Shown: positions 23,866 to 31,966 of the stretch, piece after piece
Layout: every line of letters starts with the position of its first letter
How positions within the stretch are numbered: position 1 is the stretch's first letter
From: Rhizobium sp. BK316
GTDB lineage: Bacteria; Pseudomonadota; Alphaproteobacteria; Rhizobiales; Rhizobiaceae
Reading direction: 5' to 3'
Assembly: GCF_014193695.1 (NCBI RefSeq)
Contig: NZ_JACHZR010000001.1
Coordinates: 1,215,309 to 1,279,308, forward strand
DNA: 64,000 bases
The notes under the pieces: model-generated
The model's input: the letters and a program-made list of their open reading frames with translations, nothing else
Told to the model about the DNA's origin: nothing
The model's database searches: none
Program-made: the position numbers and the translations under genes

Positions 23866-25391
23866 CATCAGCTCCCGTGCTCCAGCTCGACGGTATCAGC
23901 AAGCGTTTCGGAGCGATCCAGGCCAATGACGATATTTCGCTGAGCCTCGCCAAGGGCGAAGTGCTGGCGCTCCTCGGCGAAAACGGCGCCGGCAAGACGA
24001 CGCTGATGAGCATTCTCTTCGGCCATTACGTGCCGGATACGGGCACGATCCATATCGAGGGCAACGAGTTGCCGGCCGGCCGGCCACGTGCGGCGATCCA
24101 CGCCGGCATCGGCATGGTACACCAGCATTTTTCCCTGGCGGCGAACCTGACAGTGCTCGAGAACGTCATGACGGGAACGGAAAAGCTCTGGTCCTGGAAA
24201 TCGGAAAAGACCACCGGCCGCGCCAAGCTCCTGTCGATTGCCACCCGCTTCGGCCTCGAGGTCGATCCCGATGCCCGGCTCGGCGACCTCTCGGTCGGCG
24301 AACAGCAGCGCGTCGAAATCCTCAAGGCGCTCTATAACGATGCCCGCATCCTGATCCTCGACGAACCGACGGCGGTGCTCACCAATATCGAGGCGGAACG
24401 TCTCTTCCAGACGCTTCGGGAAATGGCTCGGCAGGATCTCTCGCTGATCTTCATCTCCCACAAGTTGGACGAGGTGATCAGTGCGGCAGACCGCGTCGTC
24501 GTGCTGCGCGGCGGAAAGGTCGTCGCCGAGCGGCTGACCGGTGAAACCAGCAAGGCGGAGCTTGCCGAACTCATGGTCGGCAGGCGGGTAACCCGCCCGG
24601 TCCGCGAGGCGTCCACACCCGGCGAGGTCGTCTTCGAAGCGGTCGGCGTCACCGTTCGCGATAGCGGCCAGGAGCGGCTGAAGGACATCAGCCTGCAGCT
24701 TCACGCCGGCGAAACGCTTGGTATTATCGGCGTCTCAGGCAATGGCCAGACGGCACTCAGCCATCTCGTCAGCGGCCTGACCAGCTGGAGCAGTGGCGAG
24801 ATCCTTCTGTTCGGGCAAGCCATCGCCGAGACCAGCGTCGAAAGCCTGATCGACGCCGGCATCGGCCGCATTCCAGAGGATCGCAACAAGGAAGGCGCGA
24901 TCGGCGAACTCGCCGTCTGGGAAAACGCGGTGCTGGAGCGCATCGCCTCACCGCGCTTCTCGCGCCACGGACTGGTCGACCGCAAGGCCGGCATGGCCTT
25001 CGCCCAGGAAATCATCGGCGAATTCGACATTCGTGGTGGCGGACCGGCGACGCGCACCCGGCTTCTCTCGGGCGGCAACATGCAGAAGCTGATCCTCGGC
25101 CGCAACCTGCATGACAGGCCGAAGATCCTGATTGCGGCGCAACCGACACGCGGGCTCGATGAAGGCGCTGTTGCCGCCGTTCACGCCCGCATATTGCAGG
25201 CACGTAAGGAGGGCACGGCCGTGCTTCTGATATCGGAGGATCTGGACGAGGTGATCAGCCTTGCCGATCGCATCCAGGCAATCGTCAAGGGGCGCCTGTC
25301 GCTGCCGGTTAATGCGGAAACCGCCAATCCCAGAAAACTCGGCCTGATGATGTCAGGCGAATGGACGTCCGAGGCTCAGCATGCGTCTTGA
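23862..25391 (+). CDS. ABC transporter ATPase of the BMP/nucleoside type
   Basis: A 509-residue protein with two ABC domains. Domain 1: Walker A GENGAGKTT (about residues 38-46), Q-loop MVHQHFSLA, signature LSVGEQQRVEIL, Walker B ILILDEPTAVLT. Domain 2 has a degenerate P-loop GVSGNGQTAL, signature LLSGGNMQKLILGRNL, and ILIAAQPTRGLD in place of the canonical DEP; these are normal for YufO/NupA-type ATPases. The start at 23862 overlaps the amidase stop by 4 nt; the frame is open far upstream in the amidase gene but that is a shadow. Overlaps the next gene by 11 nt. Energises import of the BMP ligand. Confidence 0.88.
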   Translation: MTSAPVLQLDGISKRFGAIQANDDISLSLAKGEVLALLGENGAGKTTLMSILFGHYVPDTGTIHIEGNELPAGRPRAAIHAGIGMVHQHFSLAANLTVLENVMTGTEKLWSWKSEKTTGRAKLLSIATRFGLEVDPDARLGDLSVGEQQRVEILKALYNDARILILDEPTAVLTNIEAERLFQTLREMARQDLSLIFISHKLDEVISAADRVVVLRGGKVVAERLTGETSKAELAELMVGRRVTRPVREASTPGEVVFEAVGVTVRDSGQERLKDISLQLHAGETLGIIGVSGNGQTALSHLVSGLTSWSSGEILLFGQAIAETSVESLIDAGIGRIPEDRNKEGAIGELAVWENAVLERIASPRFSRHGLVDRKAGMAFAQEIIGEFDIRGGGPATRTRLLSGGNMQKLILGRNLHDRPKILIAAQPTRGLDEGAVAAVHARILQARKEGTAVLLISEDLDEVISLADRIQAIVKGRLSLPVNAETANPRKLGLMMSGEWTSEAQHAS

Positions 25392-26430
25392 ACGCCGCGA
25401 TCATCGCCCGCTCTATCTGGTCGTGGCAGCCCCTGTCGCTGCCGTCATAGCAGCGCTCGCCATTTCCGGTGTCCTCATCGCACTTGCCGGTGCACCCGTT
25501 TTCGAGGCCTATTGGCGTATCCTGACCGGCGCCTTCGGTACGCGGCTTTCGGCCACGGAGACGCTGACAAGGGCGACACCCCTGATGCTGACCGGCCTTG
25601 CCGCAGCCGTCGCCTTTCGGGCACGTCTCTGGAATATCGGCGCCGAGGGCCAGTTCTATCTCGGCGCCATCACTGTTGCCGCGCTCGGCTCCAAACTGCT
25701 GGCGGGGCTGCCGGCCGTGCTCCTGATTCCATCCCTGCTGATTGCGGGTGCCGTCGCCGGCATGGTGCTGATCCTTGTGCCGCTCTGGCTCCGGCTGCGC
25801 TTTTCCGTCGATGAGGTCGTGACCAGCCTGCTCTTGAATTTCGTCGCCCTGCTCTTCGTCTCCATGCTGATCGACGGCGTGCTGAAGGATCCGCTGGCCT
25901 TCGGCTGGCCACAATCCATGCCGGTCAGCGATCACGCGCTGCTGCCGAAGCTGGTGGCGCGCTCACGCCTGCATGTCGGCTTCATCATCGCCATCGCCAT
26001 CGCATTTGCCGTCTATTTCCTCCAGTCACGCACGGTCTTCGGTCTGCGCTCGCGCGCTGCCGGTCTCAATCCTGCCGGCGCCGTGTTTGCCGGCGTGCCG
26101 CTCGGCATGACGCTGGTCAAGGTCGCCTGCCTTTCCGGCGGCCTGGCGGGCCTTGCCGGCGCGATCGAGGTAATGGGCGTGAAAGGCTACGTGACGACGG
26201 ATCTGTCGCCGGGCTTCGGCTATTCCGGCATTATCGTCGCCATGCTCGCCAACCTGCACCCGATCGGCGTGATTGCCGCAGCACTTTTCACCGCCACCAT
26301 GTTCGTCGGCGCCGACGGCATGAGCCGGGCGCTCGGCATACCCACCTATATCGCCGACGTAACGGTCGCTGTTTCGCTTTTGACCATGCTAATTGCCCTG
26401 TTCTTCACTCAATACAGGATCCGCAGATGA
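25381..26430 (+). CDS. ABC transporter permease (BMP/nucleoside type), first subunit
   Basis: A 349-residue BPD_transp_2 permease with about 9-10 hydrophobic segments. Typical features are TPLMLTGLAAAVAFRARLWN, NIGAEGQFYLGAI and the cytoplasmic coupling region NPAGAVFAGVPLGMT (about residues 225-240). It resembles YufP/NupB-type subunits. Its ATG lies inside the end of the ATPase gene (11-nt overlap), and its stop overlaps the second permease by 4 nt. It pairs with that second permease as a heterodimer. Confidence 0.85.
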   Translation: MRLERRDHRPLYLVVAAPVAAVIAALAISGVLIALAGAPVFEAYWRILTGAFGTRLSATETLTRATPLMLTGLAAAVAFRARLWNIGAEGQFYLGAITVAALGSKLLAGLPAVLLIPSLLIAGAVAGMVLILVPLWLRLRFSVDEVVTSLLLNFVALLFVSMLIDGVLKDPLAFGWPQSMPVSDHALLPKLVARSRLHVGFIIAIAIAFAVYFLQSRTVFGLRSRAAGLNPAGAVFAGVPLGMTLVKVACLSGGLAGLAGAIEVMGVKGYVTTDLSPGFGYSGIIVAMLANLHPIGVIAAALFTATMFVGADGMSRALGIPTYIADVTVAVSLLTMLIALFFTQYRIRR

Positions 26431-27371
26431 TGGCTCTGATCGACATTGTCTCATCCGCGGGCCTCTGGGCTGCCGTGCTGCGCATTGCGACACCGCTGAT
26501 CTTCGGCACGCTCGGCGCGCTTCTCTGCGAAAGGGCGGGCGTGCTCAATCTCAGTATCGAGGGTATCATGACCTTCGGGGCGATGATCGGCTGGCTTGCC
26601 GTCTTTCACGGCGCTGATCTCTGGACCGGGATTCTGGTCGCAGCACTCGCCGGCGCGATCTTCGGCCTGCTGCATGCGCTTCTGACCGTGACGCTCGGTC
26701 TGTCACAGCATGTCACAGGCCTTGGCATTACCCTTTTTGCCTCCAGCCTCAGCTATTTCATCTTCCGCCTGGTCGTGCCGCTTGCCGGTACACCGCCGAC
26801 GATCGTACCGTTCCAACCGCTCGACATTCCTGTCCTCTCCGGCGTGCCTTTCCTCGGCCAAGCCCTTTTTGCCCAGACTGCGCCGACCTACCTTGCCATC
26901 CTGCTTGCCGTCATTCTGGGCTATCTGATCTTCCGCACGCCGCTTGGCCTGACGATCCGTATGACCGGCGAAAACCCGCATGCGGCGGAAGCACAAGGCA
27001 TCGATCCGATCAGGATCCGTTATGGCGCCATCATTGCTGGAAGCGCAATCATGGCCGTCGGCGGCGCCTTCCTGACGCTTTCTGCCTTCAACAGCTTCTT
27101 TCCGACCATGGTTCAGGGACGCGGCTGGATTTCGATCGCGCTCGTCGTCTTCGCTTCTTGGCGGCCGGGTCGCGCCCTCCTAGGCGCCTTGCTCTTTGCC
27201 TTCTTCGATGCCTTCCAGCTCAGGCTGCAGACCGTACTCGGAGGCGTCGTTCCCTATCAGCTTTTCCTGATGACGCCCTATCTCCTGTCGATTGCCGCAC
27301 TCGCCGTGATGGCGCGACGTGCCCGCGTTCCGCAGGCGCTCATGCAGCCCTATCGCCGCGGCGAGCGCTGA
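26427..27371 (+). CDS. ABC transporter permease (BMP/nucleoside type), second subunit
   Basis: A 314-residue permease with about 8-9 hydrophobic segments. The family elements TPLIFGTLGALLCERAGVLN, NLSIEGIMTFGAM and GENPHAAEAQGIDPIRIRYG (the coupling helix region) are typical of YufQ/NupC-type partners. Adjacent ATG codons at 26427 and 26430 both fit; the first overlaps the upstream stop. It is followed after 37 nt by the CodA-like deaminase gene, with no hairpin between, so the operon continues. Confidence 0.85.
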   Translation: MMALIDIVSSAGLWAAVLRIATPLIFGTLGALLCERAGVLNLSIEGIMTFGAMIGWLAVFHGADLWTGILVAALAGAIFGLLHALLTVTLGLSQHVTGLGITLFASSLSYFIFRLVVPLAGTPPTIVPFQPLDIPVLSGVPFLGQALFAQTAPTYLAILLAVILGYLIFRTPLGLTIRMTGENPHAAEAQGIDPIRIRYGAIIAGSAIMAVGGAFLTLSAFNSFFPTMVQGRGWISIALVVFASWRPGRALLGALLFAFFDAFQLRLQTVLGGVVPYQLFLMTPYLLSIAALAVMARRARVPQALMQPYRRGER

Positions 27372-27408
27372 TTGCCAATTCCCAGTTCCACAACAGACCG
27401 GTGCCGCC

Positions 27409-28704
27409 ATGTTTGACCTGATCATCCGAAACGCAAATCTTCCCGATGGCCGCAGCGGCATCGATATCGCTATTCAGAAGGACAGGATCGCCGAGATCGC
27501 AGCCAAGATCGAGGCCGAGGCCGCCGAGGAGATCGATGCGACTGGGCGGCTCGTCAGCCCGCCTTTCGTCGACCCGCATTTTCACATGGATGCGACGCTG
27601 TCCCTCGGTCTGCCGCGCATGAACCGCTCCGGCACGCTTCTCGAAGGTATTGCGCTCTGGGGCGAGCTTCGACCGATCCTGACGCGCGAAGCTTTGGTGG
27701 AGCGGGCCTTGCGCTATTGCGATCTTGCCGTCTCCCAAGGCCTCCTGCATATCCGCAGCCATGTCGATACCAGCGATCCGCGGCTGGTGACCGCAGAGGC
27801 GCTGATCGAGGTGCGCGAGAAAGTCGCTCCCTATATCGACCTGCAGCTCGTCGCCTTTCCGCAGGATGGCTACTATCGTGCGCCAAATGGCGTCGAGGCG
27901 CTGAACCGTGCGCTGGACATGGGGCTCGATATCGTCGGCGGCATTCCGCATTTCGAGCGCACCATGGCCGATGGTGCGGCCTCGGTTGCCGCCCTTTGCC
28001 GTATCGCTGCCGATCGCGGCCTGCCCGTCGACATGCATTGCGACGAGACCGACGATCCGATGTCGCGCCATATCGAAACGCTTGCCGCCGAAACCGTCCG
28101 CTTCGGCCTGCAGGGCCGTGTCGCCGGGTCGCACCTGACATCGATGCATTCGATGGACAACTATTACGTCTCCAAGCTCATTCCGCTGATGGCGGAGGCA
28201 AAGATCAACGTCATCCCCAATCCGCTGATCAATATCATGCTGCAGGGCCGGCACGACACCTATCCGAAACGGCGCGGCATGACGCGGGTACGCGAGCTGA
28301 TGGAGGCGGGCCTCAACGTTTCCTTCGGCCATGACTGCGTTATGGATCCCTGGTACTCGATGGGTTCCGGCGACATGCTGGAGGTCGGCCATATGGCGAT
28401 CCATGTGGCGCAGATGGCTGGCATCGAGGACAAGAAGAAGATTTTCGATGCGCTGACCGTCAATTCGGCCAAGACCATGGGCCTCGACGGCTACGGACTG
28501 GAAAAGGGCAAGAATGCCGATCTCGTCATCCTGCAGGCGCGCGATCCGCTGGAAGCGCTGCGGCTGAAGCCAAACCGGCTTGCGGTCATCCGCCGCGGCA
28601 AGATCATCGCGCGGTCGGCGCCGCGTATCAGTGAATTGCATCTCGATGGACGTCCGGCAATGGTCGACGGCGCAGCCTATGCGCCGAGCGTCCCCAACGC
28701 ATGA
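27409..28704 (+). CDS. CodA-like amidohydrolase (cytosine deaminase family) with changed specificity residue
   Basis: A 431-residue metal-dependent amidohydrolase. Comparing positions with E. coli cytosine deaminase as I know it, all metal and catalytic residues appear at a constant offset of four: His57 and His59 (DPHFHMD), His210 and Glu213 (HCDETDD), His242 (GSHLTS) and Asp309 (FGHDC). The substrate-contact glutamine is Gln152 (FPQDG). The residue equivalent to Asp314, known to tune specificity, is Cys310 here. So the enzyme very probably deaminates a nucleobase-like ring compound but not necessarily cytosine. The ATG at 27409 begins the standard FDLIIRNANLPDG N terminus. Last gene of the BMP operon, convergent with the GntR gene. 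Confidence 0.83.
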   Translation: MFDLIIRNANLPDGRSGIDIAIQKDRIAEIAAKIEAEAAEEIDATGRLVSPPFVDPHFHMDATLSLGLPRMNRSGTLLEGIALWGELRPILTREALVERALRYCDLAVSQGLLHIRSHVDTSDPRLVTAEALIEVREKVAPYIDLQLVAFPQDGYYRAPNGVEALNRALDMGLDIVGGIPHFERTMADGAASVAALCRIAADRGLPVDMHCDETDDPMSRHIETLAAETVRFGLQGRVAGSHLTSMHSMDNYYVSKLIPLMAEAKINVIPNPLINIMLQGRHDTYPKRRGMTRVRELMEAGLNVSFGHDCVMDPWYSMGSGDMLEVGHMAIHVAQMAGIEDKKKIFDALTVNSAKTMGLDGYGLEKGKNADLVILQARDPLEALRLKPNRLAVIRRGKIIARSAPRISELHLDGRPAMVDGAAYAPSVPNA

Positions 28705-28726
28705 GGCTCCTTTTAAGTGGGCACGC

Positions 28727-29743
28727 TCAGCGCTCGCCCTTCACTTGGATCAGATAGGGTGGCGTCAGGCCCGCGGGCATCGCAGGCAGGTGCTGGAGGA
28801 TCTTCAGGTTGGGGTCGAGCGCCCGGCGCAAGTGATCGGCGAGTGCGGCACAGGCCTCGTCGATACCGCCGGCCAGAAGCGCGTCATAGACACGCGTATG
28901 TTCTGATATCATCATCGAAATTTCCGCTTCAGTGCGAAGCTTGGCGAAGGTCGAGTGGGTGGCGATGAGGACGCGTTGGCTTCGGCGTACGGCTGCAAGA
29001 AGCACCGTGTTGGGGCAGGGTGCGAGTGAATCGAGATGCAGGTCGGCTTCAGCCTGCTCCAGCCTCTCCGGCGCCTGCGGATAGGGGCCGAGAGCTTTCA
29101 GCCTTTGCCGGCGCTCTTCAAGGCCTTCCATCTGCAGGAAGGGATAGGCCTGGCGCAGGGCCTCCGGCTCCAGCAGACGGCGCATGTCGTAGTGATGGCG
29201 GAAAACCTTGGCGCTGAGCGGCCCGGCATACCATCGGTTGTTGCTGTCCTGCTCGATGACACCGCTGCGTTCGAGCTGCGTCAGCACTTCATGGGCGATG
29301 GTGCGGCTGACATCGTAATGCTGGGCCAGCGCCGTTTCGTTCAATAGGAAACGGCCATAGGCAAGACAGACGGCAACGGCGTGCTCGACTTCCGGATAGA
29401 TCTGCTCCCGGCGGTTGACGACCGGCACGGTGAGCGAATGCGGCAGGTCGAGGCCGGCCGCAAAAAGGTCACCGCGCTGCGGATCGCCGCCGGGCACGAT
29501 GTAGCCGCGCCCTTCGAAGGTTTGAATAAGGTCTTCGGACAGGAGCCGGGCCAGTGCGATTCCTGCCGGAATACGACTGACATTGAAAGCGCGCGCCACG
29601 TTGGCCTGGCCGAGAACGAGGCCCGGCGTCAGCGCGCGCCGTTCCAGATGGTCGCGTAGAACCTGGTAGATCGTCAGATAGATCGGCTCCGACCGAACAG
29701 CCGCAGCGGCGGCTTCAGTCTCCACCTCGCTCGGCATCGTCAT
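28727..29743 (-). CDS. GntR-like regulator with two winged-helix domains
   Basis: A 338-residue regulator with a first winged helix at about residues 20-80 (IYLTIYQVLRDHLERRALTP, NVSRIPAGIALARLLSEDLI) and a second GntR-like one at about 110-165 (EQIYPEVEHAVAVCLAYGRF, YDVSRTIAHEVLTQLERSGV), then a helical FCD-like ligand domain with HYDMRRLLEPEALRQ and ISEHTRVYDALL. Two DNA-reading heads in one chain are unusual for the FadR class. The ATG at 29743 lies 29 nt inside the end of the esterase gene and has GGAACAG upstream, so the two genes form one unit. Targets may be the BMP operon (convergent) or the sugar operon starting at 30856. Confidence 0.8.
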   Translation of the reverse strand: MTMPSEVETEAAAAAVRSEPIYLTIYQVLRDHLERRALTPGLVLGQANVARAFNVSRIPAGIALARLLSEDLIQTFEGRGYIVPGGDPQRGDLFAAGLDLPHSLTVPVVNRREQIYPEVEHAVAVCLAYGRFLLNETALAQHYDVSRTIAHEVLTQLERSGVIEQDSNNRWYAGPLSAKVFRHHYDMRRLLEPEALRQAYPFLQMEGLEERRQRLKALGPYPQAPERLEQAEADLHLDSLAPCPNTVLLAAVRRSQRVLIATHSTFAKLRTEAEISMMISEHTRVYDALLAGGIDEACAALADHLRRALDPNLKILQHLPAMPAGLTPPYLIQVKGER

Positions 29744-30704
29744 GTCTGTTCCAGAGGCTCTCTGCCCATTCCCCGATGCGCCCGATCAGCTTGCGGGCGG
29801 TCTTGCCTGCGCGATCCATGATGAAGAAACCATGGATGGTTCCCTGCCACTCCTCGTAACAGACGTCATTTCCGGCGGCAATCAAACGCTGTGCATAAGC
29901 ACGGCCCTCATCCCGTAACGGATCGTGATCGGCGGTGATCAGCAAGGCCGGCGCGAGACCCGCGAGGTTGCTCGCCAGCAGCGGCGAGACCCGGGGATCA
30001 GCAGGCGGCGTTTCGCCGGAGAGATAATTTTCCGCAAACCAGATCATCGTCGATTGATGGAGCGAAAAACCGCTTGCGAACTCAATGCGGCTTGCGGTCG
30101 TGCCCGAAAGATCGGTCGCCGGATAGACCAGGACCTGCCCCGTAAGCCCGACGCCAAGATCGCGCGCGCGGATCGCAAGAGATGCGCAAAGGCTTGCGCC
30201 CGCGCTGTCGCCTGCGAGGATCAGCCTGCCTGCCTCGAGCCCCCGCGCCTCACCATTCTCCTGAAGCCAGAGAAGTGCCGCTTCAGCATCCTCGAAAGCG
30301 GCCGGAAACGGCGCTTCCGGCGCCTTGCGGTATTCGACCGACAGCACATTGGCGCGGGCGGCATTGGCGAGCGCCCGAACGGGACCGTCATGAGTTTCGA
30401 TGCTGCCCACCATCCAGCCGCCGCCATGGAAGAACAGAATGGTCCGCTTCCTTCCAGCAATGCGATAGAGCCGCGCCTTCAACCTGGTATCGCCATTTGG
30501 AATTTCGAGATCGTCGATGCCGGAGACCTTGTCCTTTTCGCCCCAATGAAGGGCGAGCCGCATCTCGGAATCGGCGCGTGCCTGCTGTGGCGGGAGCGTC
30601 TCCATCACAGCTCCGCCAAGCGCGTCCTGCTCCTCCAGCATGATCCGATATTCCGGCAGAAGTCTCGATCGGTCGACATGTGCCTGTTTCTCTTGCGGCT
30701 CCAT
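29715..30704 (-). CDS. Alpha/beta hydrolase of the hormone-sensitive-lipase family
   Basis: A 329-residue cytoplasmic carboxylesterase-type protein. The oxyanion motif HGGGW is at residues 93-97, the nucleophile elbow GDSAG has Ser167, and the acid and histidine lie in ITADHDPLRDEG and GTIHGFFIMD near the C terminus. Substrates of this family are short acyl esters, sometimes lactones or acylated sugars. The ATG at 30704 has GGGAGG 6 nt upstream. It overlaps the GntR gene by 29 nt and is divergent from the sugar-binding-protein gene at 30856, with a palindromic operator between. De-esterification of the transported compound is possible. Confidence 0.85.
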   Translation of the reverse strand: MEPQEKQAHVDRSRLLPEYRIMLEEQDALGGAVMETLPPQQARADSEMRLALHWGEKDKVSGIDDLEIPNGDTRLKARLYRIAGRKRTILFFHGGGWMVGSIETHDGPVRALANAARANVLSVEYRKAPEAPFPAAFEDAEAALLWLQENGEARGLEAGRLILAGDSAGASLCASLAIRARDLGVGLTGQVLVYPATDLSGTTASRIEFASGFSLHQSTMIWFAENYLSGETPPADPRVSPLLASNLAGLAPALLITADHDPLRDEGRAYAQRLIAAGNDVCYEEWQGTIHGFFIMDRAGKTARKLIGRIGEWAESLWNRHDDAERGGD

Positions 30705-30765
30705 CAACGCCTCCCTGTCGATTGCCCGGTGCGATGGAAACGGAAGATGACAAGAAAGTCAATAA

Positions 30766-30789
30766 TCGAATATTGCATGCGATATTCGA
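30766..30789. promoter_or_regulatory. 24-bp near-perfect palindromic operator between the esterase and sugar-binding-protein genes
   Basis: Left arm TCGAATAT and right arm ATATTCGA flank the centre TGCATGCG; only one symmetric pair is mismatched. Located 62 nt upstream of the esterase start and 67 nt upstream of the binding-protein start. Such a large dyad fits a dimeric regulator; the overlapping GntR-like gene product is the first candidate. Confidence 0.6.
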
Positions 30790-30855
30790 TCGTGTTAGCG
30801 ATTGGATATGGCAATGCTGGAAGAGGACCGGACTTGCCCAAAACGGGAGGATGTC

Positions 30856-31881
30856 ATGACAATTCGCAGTTTCGTTGCTGCAGGCCTTGCATGCTCCGTG
30901 GCAGTTGCGCCGCTCAGCGCCTTCGCCTCGGATAACAAGATCGCCCTGGTTCCGGGTGGTCCGCACCCCTATTTCGCGCCCTGGGAACAGGCTGCAGCTG
31001 ATGCCGTGAAGGATTTCGGCATCGCCGCGGTCGAGTACAAAGTGCCGAGCGAATGGAAGCTTGAGGCGCAGACCGAGCTTCTGGAGAGCCTCGCGGCACA
31101 GGGCACCAACGGCTTCGGCGTCTTTCCGGGCGATGCGGTCGGCGTCAATGCCACGGTCTCGGAAATGAAGAGCAACAGCATTCCATCCGTCGCGCTCGGC
31201 GGCTGCGCGCAGGATCCGACCGATGTCGGGCTTTGCCTGGCGACCGATGTTTCGCAGTCGGCCTATCTCGGTACCAAGGCGCTGATCGAAGCCATGGGCG
31301 GCAAGGGCACGATCGTTCATCTGGCCGGCCTGCTCGTCGATCCGAACACGACGCTGCGCGTCAAAGCCGTCGAAAAGGCAGTCGGTGAAACGAACGGCGC
31401 CGTCACGCTGCTGCAGACGGTCGGCGATACCGATAGCCAGGAACAGGGCGACCAGAAGATCAACGCGCTGCTCGCTGCGCAGAAGGACAAGATCAACGGG
31501 CTGATTGCCACCGGATACATTTCCTCGGTGGTGGCCGCGACTGCACTCAAGAACCTCGGTGACAAGAAGATCAAGCTCGTCGGCATCGATGACGACAAGA
31601 TCATCCTGGACGGCATTCGTGACGGCTTCGTCGCCGGCACGATGGCGCAGAACCCCTATGGCCAGGCCTATATCGGCGCCTATGTGCTGGACCAGATGGC
31701 AGGAGGCTGCAGCGTGAAGGCCGACGCCCCGTGGATCGCAACGCCGCAGACGGCGCATTTCGTCGATTCCGGCACGCTGCTGATCTCCGCCAAGAACGTC
31801 GACAGCTATAAGGACGACCTGAAGGCGCTGACGAAGAAGCTGCAGGCTGGTTTCAAGGACACCTACCTCTCCTGCAAGTGA
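30856..31881 (+). CDS. Periplasmic sugar-binding protein of an RbsB-like ABC transporter
   Basis: A 341-residue periplasmic binding protein (Peripla_BP_4 type) with a signal peptide (about residues 1-25, ending SAFASDN). The mature start KIALVPGGPHPYFAPWEQAA has the usual first ligand loop with aromatic residues; NGFGVFPGDAVGVNATVSEM and VGIDDDKIILDGIRDG follow in family order. Two cysteine pairs (GGCAQDPTDVGLCLA and GGCSVK...LSCK) could form disulphides. The start has GGGAGG 5 nt upstream. It leads an operon with two permeases, an ATPase, an enolase-superfamily enzyme and a mutarotase, so the ligand is likely a 6-deoxyhexose or a related sugar acid. Confidence 0.82.
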   Translation: MTIRSFVAAGLACSVAVAPLSAFASDNKIALVPGGPHPYFAPWEQAAADAVKDFGIAAVEYKVPSEWKLEAQTELLESLAAQGTNGFGVFPGDAVGVNATVSEMKSNSIPSVALGGCAQDPTDVGLCLATDVSQSAYLGTKALIEAMGGKGTIVHLAGLLVDPNTTLRVKAVEKAVGETNGAVTLLQTVGDTDSQEQGDQKINALLAAQKDKINGLIATGYISSVVAATALKNLGDKKIKLVGIDDDKIILDGIRDGFVAGTMAQNPYGQAYIGAYVLDQMAGGCSVKADAPWIATPQTAHFVDSGTLLISAKNVDSYKDDLKALTKKLQAGFKDTYLSCK

Positions 31882-31891
31882 GGAAAATGGC

Positions 31892-31912
31892 GCGAGGCCG
31901 AACAGGCCTCGC
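31892..31912 (+). other. Intercistronic stem-loop after the binding-protein gene
   Basis: Perfect 8-bp inverted repeat GCGAGGCC/GGCCTCGC with a 5-nt loop, 10 nt after the binding-protein stop and 54 nt before the first permease. Same arrangement as at 19034 (araF) and 50382 (apiose binding protein). Confidence 0.6.
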
Positions 31913-31966
31913 CCCAGATTATCCACGTTACCCACTTCCATTTAACGATACCGGTCATCCCAGCAC

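Noticed and set aside
27340..28641. 433-codon minus-strand open frame
   Set aside because: Antisense shadow of the CodA-like gene.
30388..31941. 517-codon minus-strand open frame
   Set aside because: Antisense to the sugar-binding-protein gene and passing through the divergent promoter into the esterase; no domain pattern.
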